Below are positions 7,301-14,784 of a stretch of DNA of 64,000 nucleotides, piece after piece. Where the stretch lies: positions 44,087-108,086 of the forward strand of contig NZ_JALOCF010000009.1 in assembly GCF_023227905.1 (NCBI RefSeq), read 5' to 3'. Every line of letters begins with the position of its first letter. Position 1 is the first letter of the stretch. The position numbers were made by a program, and so were the translations under genes. The notes beneath the pieces are model-generated. The model was not told where the DNA came from, ran no database searches, and saw only the letters and a list, made by a program, of their open reading frames with translations. The stretch comes from Methylobacter sp. GTDB taxonomy: Bacteria > Pseudomonadota > Gammaproteobacteria > Methylococcales > Methylomonadaceae.

Positions 7301-9562
7301 CGCACGGTCTTCACCCACGACCATTTCGGCCCGTCAACACACCAGCATCCGGGGCTTTATGCCGGTCTGGTTATTGAACCGGCGGGTTCGATATGGAAGC
7401 ATAATGAAACCGGGGCGGTCTTGGGCGGAAGAAATGATGGCGGTCCGACCAGCTGGCAGGCCATCATCGAGCCCGGCAACGGCGAAAAACCTTACCGCGA
7501 GTTCATGCTGGAAATGGGCGATTTTTCGCTCGCCTACCGGCCGGATGGCACACCGGTTAACCCGCCCGGAAAAATGGAAGACGGGCTACATAATCTGCTG
7601 GCTGTCGCACCGACCTGTCCGGGCGGCGGCGCAAGGCCCTGTCCTGAAGCCATTTCCGCGGAAGACCCAGGGACCATGACGGTAAACTACCGCAACGAGC
7701 CAATAGCCCAACGCATCAATAACGGCACAAACGGGCAAACAACCGGCAAGCCGGGGGATCTTTCGTTCGCCTTCGAATCACGGACGGACCGGGCTATTAA
7801 CGAGTTGAACACTCAGCCGGCGTTTTTTTCCTGGCCGTTAACCAAGAATGTAATGCCCGGCGATCCGTTCACCCCGTTATTGAAAGCGTATACCGGCGAT
7901 AAGGTCCAGATCAGGGTTCTGATGGGCGCGCATGAAGAAGGGCATAACTTCAGTGCCCACGGTATCAAGTGGCTGTTCGAGCCGTCCTTGAAAGACTCCG
8001 GCTATAAAAATTCGCAAATGCTGGGCATTTCCGAGCATTTCGAGTTTGAAGTGCCCGCTGTGAACGCCGTCAAAGGAGATACCCCCTGGGCCGATTTTGC
8101 CTACTTTCCGGGAGCCGCTACAGACGATGTCTGGAACGGTCTGTGGGGACTCATACGGGCTTATAACGGCAAAGGAACCTTCACCAGCCAATACCCGGCG
8201 CCGACCCTGGCTAAATTGTCCAGCAACCCGAAAGGGACAGCGCTGCCGGCGATGACTTGCTCCGGAGGCAAAAATAGCGATCCCAATTGCGTAAGCATGA
8301 GCGGCGTCTGCCCGAGCAATGCGCCCCAGGTTGGCTTCAAGGTGCATGCTTTTCTGGCGCGTGATGTGCTGGGCGGTCCGCTGGTTTATAACTACAGCGC
8401 CGGCCTGGAAGATCCGGGGGCTATCCTGTATGTTCGCGATACGGATTTCGACAAAAAAACCAACCGGTTGAAACGGGGCGTTCCCGTAGAACCTTTGATT
8501 CTTCGCGCCAGGGCGGGGGACTGCATTACCCTGGATCTGGTCAATCACCTTCCGGCGGATCTAAGCAGCACCCAAGCCGACGGCTACAGCACGTTGCCGA
8601 TGATCGTGGAAGGCTTCAACAACAACCATATTCTGCCGTCCAGCTATACAGGACTGACGCCGCAATTGCTGGAGTTTGATGCGCTGACCAACGGCGGACT
8701 GAATGTCGGACTTAACCCGTCGTTATGGACAACAACACCTTCTGTCGCAGCGCCCGGGCAGACCGTCAAATACAAATGGTATGCCGGCAGGGCGACTGTC
8801 AAAACCGATCCGACTGCCACATCGGACCCGCTACGCCGGTTTGCCGAACCGGTGGAATATGGCGCCATCAACCTGATGCCGTCGGACCGGATCAAGCAAA
8901 CCGGCAAGGGCGCCATCGCCGCGATGATCATTGAGCCGTTGGGGTCGACCTGGATCGAAGACATCGATTCGCGCGCCTCGGCGACGGTGACGCTGGCTGA
9001 CGGAGCCACTCAATTCAGGGAACATGTGCTGATCTTTCAGGACGACCTGAATCTCCAGCAGAATGGAATGCCGGTACCAAACACCGCACAGTCTGAAGAT
9101 CCCGAAGATTCGGGACAGAAAGCATTCAACTACAAAACCGAACCGCTGTGGACCAGGATGGGCTTTGCTCCGGAAACAGCTCTGGAGCTGACCCGCAACG
9201 AAGACTTTAGCAACGCGCTGCAAGGCGTTTCGGAAACCCCGATCTTCAAGTCCAAAGTCGGCGATAGTGTTCGTTTGCGGGTTTTGCAACCGGGCGGTCA
9301 CGCGCGCAACCATGTATTTCAGCTACATGGGCACGGCTGGCAGGAAGAACCCTACGCCAACGGTTCAACGGTGATGGCTGTCAATAACTGGTCGGAATGG
9401 AAGGGGAGCGAAGCGGGCATAGGTGCCGGCAGCCATCTTAATTTGCTGTTGACCAACGGCGCGGGCGGTTATTACGGCACGCCGGGCGATTATTTGTACC
9501 GGGATCAGGCATCGTTCCAGTTTGACAATGGCCTGTGGGGGATATTCCGGGTAGAAAAGTAG
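4331..9562 (+). CDS. Giant multi-domain multicopper oxidase, MofA/MnxG-like
   Basis: A 1743-residue secreted protein. A signal peptide (SCLLVLMLAATNLAQA) is followed by many cupredoxin-like segments. Copper-site motifs are visible at about residue 540 (HIFHLHAHQWLH), 592 (FHCHFYTHFAQGMWELW, a His-Cys-His type 1/3 motif), 896 (QHIHLVKFD), 995 (FTHDHFGPSTHQHPG), 1204 (HNFSAHGIKW) and 1661 (HVFQLHGHGWQEEP). Size and motif spread resemble the manganese-oxidation proteins MofA and MnxG rather than laccases of 500-600 residues. The substrate is not proven and could be Mn(II), Fe(II) or organics. The ATG at 4331 follows CAGGAGAG; a TTG eight codons earlier is less likely. It has a single-gene layout with an operator-like box upstream. 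Confidence 0.85.
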   Translation: MKLQPNVQTKIQFVTPSPAKSCLLVLMLAATNLAQACITADVVALDQVLYYNRLGAMNPSGMIYALKRDVVAITGTTPSAGNAMLRPGKRPRPLVLRVNEGDCLTVNFTNWLSPTLSGSLQAPIAPSSLDPNATAVKNDDGPATRTASFHVLGMQAQGIESDGSYVANNADSLAKPDEVKTYTFYAQKEGTYFAYSTAATTGGEGNGGSLAHGLFGAVNVENKGAQWYRSQVTEQDLALAATGSTQSDGKYYPLIDYEAVYPAIETRKPAEQLSLTTAQDGTTKATMTALTSNTGFIADDAGKTLIGEKGKAQIEEVFADGSAKVTIAEAFNSEIPPYTWKIEGTAPHPFAGTPIMNMLNGSEIVHSDLNAIITGPGLGAFASKQEPNNAIYPGRTDPFREFTVIYHDEIKAVQAFPAWYNDPAFMHTLHGVRDGFAINYGSGGIGSEIIANRLKLGPMKDCVECKYEEFFLTSWVLGDPAMVVDMPASVNAKGKGVVDNPRFATKAYFPDDPSNVHHSYLNDRVKFRNLHAGPKEHHIFHLHAHQWLHTPDSDNSAYLDSQSIGPGSGYTYEIAHHGSGNRNRTPGDSIFHCHFYTHFAQGMWELWRVHDVLETGTVMATDGRPAQGSRALPDNEIKAGTPIPALVPMPTMAMAPLPGAKVEIEYKAGAPTGQVKLPEVATGNPGYPFFIPGIAGHRPPHPPMDTLVDGGLPRHIVTAGTATGYQERDNFNKILNTLVAKKLPESGTPWERQAMLFHGGDGDTKGPNQYDTPKPDGSGTGSFKVNGLPAVAGAPYADPCVNDAQQPATGNNRFYHAAAIQLDVKMNKAGWHFPQQRILALWDDVADTIDGKRPPEPFFFRANSGECITFEHTNLVPNVYKKDDFQVETPTDIIGQHIHLVKFDATSSDGSGNGWNYEDGTFSPEEIHERQVALNAPEGQWLDPDDANAVKPSVCTLDGFEKGKGNCVQTTVQRWYADDVTNNVGEDRTLRTVFTHDHFGPSTHQHPGLYAGLVIEPAGSIWKHNETGAVLGGRNDGGPTSWQAIIEPGNGEKPYREFMLEMGDFSLAYRPDGTPVNPPGKMEDGLHNLLAVAPTCPGGGARPCPEAISAEDPGTMTVNYRNEPIAQRINNGTNGQTTGKPGDLSFAFESRTDRAINELNTQPAFFSWPLTKNVMPGDPFTPLLKAYTGDKVQIRVLMGAHEEGHNFSAHGIKWLFEPSLKDSGYKNSQMLGISEHFEFEVPAVNAVKGDTPWADFAYFPGAATDDVWNGLWGLIRAYNGKGTFTSQYPAPTLAKLSSNPKGTALPAMTCSGGKNSDPNCVSMSGVCPSNAPQVGFKVHAFLARDVLGGPLVYNYSAGLEDPGAILYVRDTDFDKKTNRLKRGVPVEPLILRARAGDCITLDLVNHLPADLSSTQADGYSTLPMIVEGFNNNHILPSSYTGLTPQLLEFDALTNGGLNVGLNPSLWTTTPSVAAPGQTVKYKWYAGRATVKTDPTATSDPLRRFAEPVEYGAINLMPSDRIKQTGKGAIAAMIIEPLGSTWIEDIDSRASATVTLADGATQFREHVLIFQDDLNLQQNGMPVPNTAQSEDPEDSGQKAFNYKTEPLWTRMGFAPETALELTRNEDFSNALQGVSETPIFKSKVGDSVRLRVLQPGGHARNHVFQLHGHGWQEEPYANGSTVMAVNNWSEWKGSEAGIGAGSHLNLLLTNGAGGYYGTPGDYLYRDQASFQFDNGLWGIFRVEK

Positions 9563-9668
9563 AAGCTAGCGCATTGCCGATGAAGTCCGGTTAATGCGCT
9601 GGCTCGCCGTTAAAAAGAACTGGGGCATTGGTATGGCCTGTGGCGATCTGAGGGATACGTAACAGACG
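9563..9668. other. Gap after the giant oxidase gene, weak hairpin
   Basis: AGCGCATT ... AATGCGCT (9568-9600) can form a stem just after the stop codon, but no T-run follows, so an intrinsic terminator is not supported. The rest of the gap before the MITE-like element at 9669 shows nothing recognisable. Confidence 0.35.
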
Positions 9669-10045
9669 AGACTGTGAAAGTATTATCCAAATCAGGCTGA
9701 AAGAATTATTCACCACAAAGAACACGGAGAACACAGAGTTAATGCAATATAAAACTCCGTGTTCTCTGTGTCCTCCGTGGTTAATCTCTTAAACAGCACC
9801 GTAGGGTACGCATCGCGTACCTTTTTGGAATTTAATTCAGCGGAAAATGTTGAAAATGGTACGCAATGCGTACCCTACCGGGCTAAACCACAGGGATGTG
9901 GTGGCCGCGATTGCTCCAGGCAATCTTGCGGCATTTCCTCCCTCCCTGGAGGTCAATGCAGATTTTGCCTGGAGCAAAAATCTGTCCATGCAAGTCGTCT
10001 GTGTTCTCCGTGTTGAGTCTCTTAAACAGAATACTTTCACAGTCT
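9669..10045. mobile_element. MITE-like element 1 with 16-bp terminal inverted repeats
   Basis: Perfect 16-bp terminal inverted repeats AGACTGTGAAAGTATT (9669-9684) and AATACTTTCACAGTCT (10030-10045) bound a 377-bp non-coding segment. The flanks CAGACG and AAGACG agree at five of six bases, a possible degenerate target duplication. A second element with nearly the same ends and size lies at 32569-32942. Inside are nested palindromes: CACCACAAAG...CCGTGGT (9711-9781), GTAGGGTACGC...GCGTACCCTAC (9801-9878) and the CCACAGGGATGTGGTGG module (9890-9990). No transposase is encoded, so it would need one in trans. Confidence 0.7.
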
Positions 10046-10091
10046 AAGACGCTTTACGGCCCTATCAATGCTGAGGGATTTAAAGATCCTT

Positions 10092-10748
10092 TCAGGTCTG
10101 CGGGGAAAATCCGGAGCCTGCCTGACCCGCAACCGATAGCAATGTCGCTACATTATGCGCATTAAATTTCTTCATTAATGTGGCGCGATGCGTTTCTACT
10201 GTCTTTATACTGATACAAAGACTATTGGCGATTTCCTTATTCTTGTAACCTGCGGCTATCAGTTTCAGCAACTGTGCTTCCCTGTAAGTCAGGTTACAGC
10301 TTAATCTGTTGTCGATAGGTTCTTTTTCCGCTTCAACATAGCTATGGATAATCTTTGGCAGGATGTCCGCGCAAACGTAATACTGGCCTGCTACGATATT
10401 TTTTATGGCTTCAACCAATTGCGGCAATGTTGTGCCTTTGAGTATATAACCGTCGGCACCGGCGCGAAATGCAGCGTAAATATTTTCTTCGGTATCTTTG
10501 AGCGTAAAGATCAGGATTTTAGTTGTCTGCCAGCGCCTTTTTATTTCTTGTATGACTTCTACGCCGTATCTTTTCGGCATCATCATGTCCAATAAAACCA
10601 GCTTTGGCGGGGTTTGCCAAACCTGATGAAAAAGCGCGGCAGGGGCGGAAGCTTGAAAAACGACAGTAAAACCGGGTTCTTTGGATAATAGGATACAGAG
10701 CCCCTCCCTGATAATGGGTTCGCTCTCGATTATCGCAATCTTGTACAT
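10092..10748 (-). CDS. NarL/FixJ-type response regulator (orphan)
   Basis: A 218-residue two-domain regulator. The receiver domain has acidic residues E8/E10, phospho-acceptor D54 in LVLLDMMMP, and a late FTLKD..ENIYAAFRAGADGYILKG block with the conserved Lys. The C-terminal LuxR-type HTH has LTYREAQLLKLIAAGYKNKEIANSL and ISIKTVETHRATLMKK. No histidine kinase is adjacent. It lies between the two multicopper oxidase units, and the shared CAGGK-N4-ACCTG box upstream of both is a plausible target; this link is inference. The start at 10748 follows GGAGGATCAAT; the longer frame to 10769 has no ribosome site. Confidence 0.85.
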   Translation of the reverse strand: MYKIAIIESEPIIREGLCILLSKEPGFTVVFQASAPAALFHQVWQTPPKLVLLDMMMPKRYGVEVIQEIKRRWQTTKILIFTLKDTEENIYAAFRAGADGYILKGTTLPQLVEAIKNIVAGQYYVCADILPKIIHSYVEAEKEPIDNRLSCNLTYREAQLLKLIAAGYKNKEIANSLCISIKTVETHRATLMKKFNAHNVATLLSVAGQAGSGFSPQT

Positions 10749-11175
10749 ATTGATCCTCCAAAATATCACTTAATGTTTTTAACGGGCTGCTGCCCTCGCG
10801 CTTTTTAAAACACAAATTTTGGTTGATCAAAATTGTGCGCCGGGAAGATGACCATGTTCGGAATTAAGAGTTATTTAAGGCAAGGCGGACTAAAATTTGT
10901 CCATGTCATAAACGGCTACAATATAGGTTCTACGACAGTTACAAGCTATATGGCGGCAGTTACCCTGCTGGTTCTATGGTAGCGTTGGGCGTGTGTCAAA
11001 GAAATAAGTACCAGTACTAGGGTGGTATCGAAACGCTATGATGACGAGGTGATTTACCGGCTTATTCAAGCAAAAAAACCTGCTCGAAGTGTCTCCGAGC
11101 AGGTTCAGATAGCTCATCCTTTTGGAATGTTGTACTTACAGCTGCCGATAAACCGGCATCGACCGTTTGGATGGG
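10749..11175. other. Intergenic region between the response regulator and the SCO/oxidase operon
   Basis: Holds the upstream region of the minus-strand response regulator on the left and the terminator of the oxidase operon (11072-11105) on the right. No gene was recognised. I see no copy of the CAGGK-N4-ACCTG box here, so autoregulation through that box is not supported. Confidence 0.4.
11072..11105 (-). terminator. Intrinsic terminator of the minus-strand oxidase operon
   Basis: On the minus strand ACCTGCTCG and CGAGCAGGT form a 9-bp GC-rich stem with a 9-nt loop, followed directly by seven T. It lies about 70 bp after the stop codon of the SCO1-cytochrome gene and would end the 17064-11176 transcription unit. 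Confidence 0.85.
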
Positions 11176-12123
11176 TCAGTTCGTCTGGACATAGGCTTCC
11201 ATATAATTGATCAGCGCTTCTATTTCGGCGTCGGTTAATCTAAGGTTCGGCATCGAAAGCTTCCGGTAGCGATTAAAAAGTTCGGTGGCGACAGGGTCTT
11301 TTTCCTCCAGCATTCGATCCGGCATTTTTAGCCAGCGAGCCAGCCATGCTCTATCACGCCGCTGGGTCACCCCTTGCAGCCCAGGCCCCAAGCCATCGGC
11401 TGCACCCAGACTGTGGCAGGAATCGCAGCGGGAGCGGAACAGGTCTTCGCCCTTGCTGATCCTAGGTATTTTTTGTGCCTGTGCATAACCGGCGAGTTCT
11501 GCTTTTTGATCCGCCTTGGCATGACTCAAAGACCGGCCCAATAGCCAAGCCAAAACCTTGGGTTCGTCGAAAGGAGAGCGTTTTATCCATTGCCCCGTGC
11601 TTTCATTGCCTACGAGAAAACTGGTGTTATGTTCGCCGAGTTTATTGGCTTCGATACCGTCTCTGAATAAGCCCAATTTTTTTCGCAAAAGAGTGGTATC
11701 CGCTTTGGGTCCCGTCAGAAAGCTCCAGCCGGAACCGGAACCAATCTTGAACCTTTCGGCATATTCTTTAAGTACTTTGGGCGTATCGTGCTCCGGATCA
11801 ATACTGATCGAGTAAAAGAAAATATCTTTTCCCATACGATCAGCCAACAGCTTGTACACTTGGCGCAAACTAGCCGTCTCGGTCGGGCAAGTATCGCCAC
11901 AGTGCGTATAAATAAAGTTAATGGCGACGACTTTATCTTTGATCATGTCATCATAAAAGCGCACCGTTTTGCCATCTTGATTGACTAATTCGACATTAGG
12001 AAAATATTTTTCTCCCCAAGGGGCCCCCTTGGGAGCGGCCCAAACCGGGCTGCCTCCAAGCGTTAGCATAGCGACTATGAATACAAGCCTCTTCAAATAA
12101 CCAAGGGCGCTATGCGTTGTCAT
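11176..12123 (-). CDS. SCO1/SenC-type copper chaperone fused to cytochrome c
   Basis: 315 residues with an N-terminal signal peptide (LVFIVAMLTLGGSPVWA). The thioredoxin-like SCO domain has the CGDTCP copper motif near residue 75, DPEHDTPKVL near 110 and the distal His in LGEHNTSFLVG. A class I cytochrome c domain follows, with CDSCH near residue 231 and axial Met candidates in KMPDRM and KLSMPNLRLT. SCO proteins deliver copper to oxidases. Here the gene follows a multicopper oxidase gene by 21 bp, so it may load copper into that oxidase or accept its electrons. The haem fusion is less common. The start follows GGAGGACAACG. Confidence 0.85.
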   Translation of the reverse strand: MTTHSALGYLKRLVFIVAMLTLGGSPVWAAPKGAPWGEKYFPNVELVNQDGKTVRFYDDMIKDKVVAINFIYTHCGDTCPTETASLRQVYKLLADRMGKDIFFYSISIDPEHDTPKVLKEYAERFKIGSGSGWSFLTGPKADTTLLRKKLGLFRDGIEANKLGEHNTSFLVGNESTGQWIKRSPFDEPKVLAWLLGRSLSHAKADQKAELAGYAQAQKIPRISKGEDLFRSRCDSCHSLGAADGLGPGLQGVTQRRDRAWLARWLKMPDRMLEEKDPVATELFNRYRKLSMPNLRLTDAEIEALINYMEAYVQTN

Positions 12124-12144
12124 CGTTGTCCTCCTGTGCCCTGA

Positions 12145-14703
12145 CTATTGAGGTAAAACAAACGATTTCTTTGCATCCAGATCACCGGTTTTAGCGGTCG
12201 GTAAATAAACGCTGGGATCGTATTGAACACCATCCCAGTCCGGCATGGGTGTAGGTATGGCTAACGTTTGACCGGGATTCTGAACATCCCACCGCAACAA
12301 CATCGCCTTATCCTCATGCTGGGTATTGTGGCAATGTTCGACATAAGTTCCGGCAAACTCCCTGAAGCGGATAGCAACATCAACACTGGCGGTACTGTCC
12401 GGCAGTCCCCCGATCCGGTACACATCTTTACGCGCATATTTTTCCCAAGGCGGCGGCGCCTTGCCGCCACGGTAAAGAATTTGCCCTTCTTCAAAGTGAA
12501 TATGCACCGGATGGCTCGAACCTTGATTATTAAGCTTGATATGCCATATCTCGGTTTTGCCGGTGCCGGGAGCCGCTGAAACCCGGTGCGGATCCGCAGC
12601 TAAGCCGTCGCCGCCATCGGTTTTGATGGTCCATGGCACTAGATCCGTGCCATTGGACCTGCCGAATACGAAGGTTCTTTGCACCGCGGCTTGCAGTTCC
12701 TGGGTCGTCGGTTTATTCAATGGGATCATCTGTTTCTTGCCTTCCGCATAATCCGCCGGGTTCATGCTCAAATCGGTACCTGAGTAATTCTGGACCCGGA
12801 ACTCAAGGAACTTGCCGACACCCGGATCGCCGTTTTTGCCATCCGCCCTGTATTTCCCGCTGAGCACATCGGTCAAGACAATGACTTTTTTCGGGCCTCT
12901 GCCGTCTACATGCTCCAGCAAATTAACCAGGTACAATTTTTTGCCTGCCATGCCCTTAAAATCGACGATCATATCGTAGCGTTCGGCAATGCCTTGCTCA
13001 GGCCAAGCCCCTTGGGCAGAGGCTGAATTGGGGAACTTTACGGCGTGCTGCATGAGGTTGCCGTCGTTAGCGATCATGTAGGATGGGACGACCTTGCCGG
13101 CTTCATCGACGATAGCGATCTTGAACCAACGCGAGACACTGCCGTTCAAAATGCGCAGACGATAGCGGCGGGCGCGAACGTCGACATAAGGCTTGTAAAT
13201 CCAGTTGACGGTAATGCGGTCGCCCAGGTAGCCATCGGTGTTAAAGATATTGAATTTAAGCTGGCCGTTATTATCCCAGGCCTTGTCGGCAACCAGCAGA
13301 TTCATATCATAATCGCGGTTTCCCCAATCGAGTCCCGAACCGCTAGGTAAACAAAGATTCACGTTGTAAGGGCTAGGGTGGGCAGGGTCAGGGTCGGCGT
13401 ATTGGCAACCGTAACCCGGCTTGGAAGGATCGCCGCTGGCTTCCTTCATATCCTTAGGCTCCCTGCCACGATCCAGGGCACTGTAATAGTTCATCATGGC
13501 AGCGTTGCCTTTATAGACATTCTGCGCAGTGTAATCCAGCATGTGGTCGTGAAACCAATGGGTACTCATGGTTTCGTGCCAGTCGCCGGGAACGTAGGCG
13601 ATATCGCCGTTACCGTCAGGCGCGCCGGTCTTCATGTCTGTAGCTCCGGTATTAATGCTGTCATGTCCCGCTAGAATCATCGGCCAGTGGTAATCATAAA
13701 ACTGGCCAGGATAAAAGTAGGCATGCATATAGCCGTCGCTTTCGGCCGGGTTATGACCGTTATGCTCGTGGGTAGTGATAGTGTTCTTGCCAAAACCGTT
13801 GTTGGCCGCCACATCGATCGGCAGGGCGTTGTAATGGCGGAACAGAATGGATTCCCCATAACGCGCCATCAGCAGTTTGGGGGGCAGTGTGCCGTCAAAC
13901 GTCCACACGGAATTGGCATCCTGGATAGGCAAATTAGGATGCATCTTTATTGCTATTCCCGCTGTGGTGCCGTCAGGCAGATAGTAAAGTCCGCCGGGGC
14001 CGAATTCTCCCTCTTTGTACTCATGCAGTTGGTGCTTGTCGCGAAGACCGCCATTAACACGCGATCCGGCCATCGCCGATTGAAAATAGGCCTGTGCCGG
14101 GAACTCATCCCAGCGTTGATGGGCAAACCATTCGCCGCCTGGACGGCCGTCGGCGGTTGTCGGCGTCTCAGGCGTTAACCCGACGCAAGTCCGCACTTTA
14201 GTGTCCCAAAGATTAGGCAGCGCCTGGTCAGCTGTACGAGTGGGAACAGAATAAAGGTCTTCATGAAGAAAGTCGTCCAGTGCCGGACCGTCCGGTGCGC
14301 TCTGGCAATCAGTAGGTTCCGGCAATGCTGAGATTGTTGATGAAGATGAGCTGGACATGTTCTTAAGCCCGAATTCTTCAAACATCAACATCTTGGCGGT
14401 AAAAGCTGTCGCACACGAACCATTAATACACAGCGGGCTGGGTTCGGGAGTAAAGAGTCCGGTTATCGGATCCACAGTCGCGGTCGGGATGTTGAATGCC
14501 GCATGAGCCTTGTTCGTGCCGCCGAAAAGGCAGAACAGAATTGCGGCCAGGAGAATCGGGTTATTGAGTAAAAAGTTACGTTGACCAATGCCTGTGGTCA
14601 GGTCGGGTTTGAATGAACAGCACCGTCGCTGAACGACGTTGACTCGCCTCATACCGCAGGCCACAGTCTTTTCTGGTCGGTTTTCATGTGTTTTCTTAAA
14701 CAT
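12145..14703 (-). CDS. Secreted multicopper oxidase, 852 residues, CotA/bilirubin-oxidase-like core
   Basis: An N-terminal hydrophobic signal (LLAAILFCLFGGTNKAHA) near residues 52-69 follows an unusually long charged leader. The copper motifs are in order: THEHNGH near 316, THWFHDHMLDYTAQN near 380, SSHPVHIHFEEG near 731 and VEHCHNTQHEDKAMLLRW near 786. All four His-rich blocks of a complete type 1/2/3 oxidase are thus present, including the Cys and an axial Met. The layout fits the CotA/bilirubin oxidase group, which oxidises phenolics, bilirubin and in some cases Mn(II). Substrate here is unknown. It is second in a three-gene minus-strand unit, 81 bp after the Ig-like protein gene and 21 bp before the SCO-cytochrome gene. 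Confidence 0.88.
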   Translation of the reverse strand: MFKKTHENRPEKTVACGMRRVNVVQRRCCSFKPDLTTGIGQRNFLLNNPILLAAILFCLFGGTNKAHAAFNIPTATVDPITGLFTPEPSPLCINGSCATAFTAKMLMFEEFGLKNMSSSSSSTISALPEPTDCQSAPDGPALDDFLHEDLYSVPTRTADQALPNLWDTKVRTCVGLTPETPTTADGRPGGEWFAHQRWDEFPAQAYFQSAMAGSRVNGGLRDKHQLHEYKEGEFGPGGLYYLPDGTTAGIAIKMHPNLPIQDANSVWTFDGTLPPKLLMARYGESILFRHYNALPIDVAANNGFGKNTITTHEHNGHNPAESDGYMHAYFYPGQFYDYHWPMILAGHDSINTGATDMKTGAPDGNGDIAYVPGDWHETMSTHWFHDHMLDYTAQNVYKGNAAMMNYYSALDRGREPKDMKEASGDPSKPGYGCQYADPDPAHPSPYNVNLCLPSGSGLDWGNRDYDMNLLVADKAWDNNGQLKFNIFNTDGYLGDRITVNWIYKPYVDVRARRYRLRILNGSVSRWFKIAIVDEAGKVVPSYMIANDGNLMQHAVKFPNSASAQGAWPEQGIAERYDMIVDFKGMAGKKLYLVNLLEHVDGRGPKKVIVLTDVLSGKYRADGKNGDPGVGKFLEFRVQNYSGTDLSMNPADYAEGKKQMIPLNKPTTQELQAAVQRTFVFGRSNGTDLVPWTIKTDGGDGLAADPHRVSAAPGTGKTEIWHIKLNNQGSSHPVHIHFEEGQILYRGGKAPPPWEKYARKDVYRIGGLPDSTASVDVAIRFREFAGTYVEHCHNTQHEDKAMLLRWDVQNPGQTLAIPTPMPDWDGVQYDPSVYLPTAKTGDLDAKKSFVLPQ

Positions 14704-14723
14704 GATACACCTCGGTTTTTATA

Positions 14724-14757
14724 CTTTAGACAGGCACCGGTTCTTTGCGGAACCGGT
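14724..14757. promoter_or_regulatory. Hairpin between the Ig-like protein and oxidase genes
   Basis: CACCGGTTC and GAACCGGTG pair around a 6-nt loop in the 81-bp gap of the minus-strand operon. No T-run follows on the minus strand. It is more likely an mRNA-processing or stability element, or a leaky terminator that lowers downstream expression, than a full terminator. Confidence 0.45.
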
Positions 14758-14784
14758 GCTTTGTTTTTCAATGCATTCACGTAT

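Noticed and set aside
9669..10045. A full insertion sequence
   Set aside because: The element has inverted ends but only 377 bp and no transposase frame, so it is at most a MITE.
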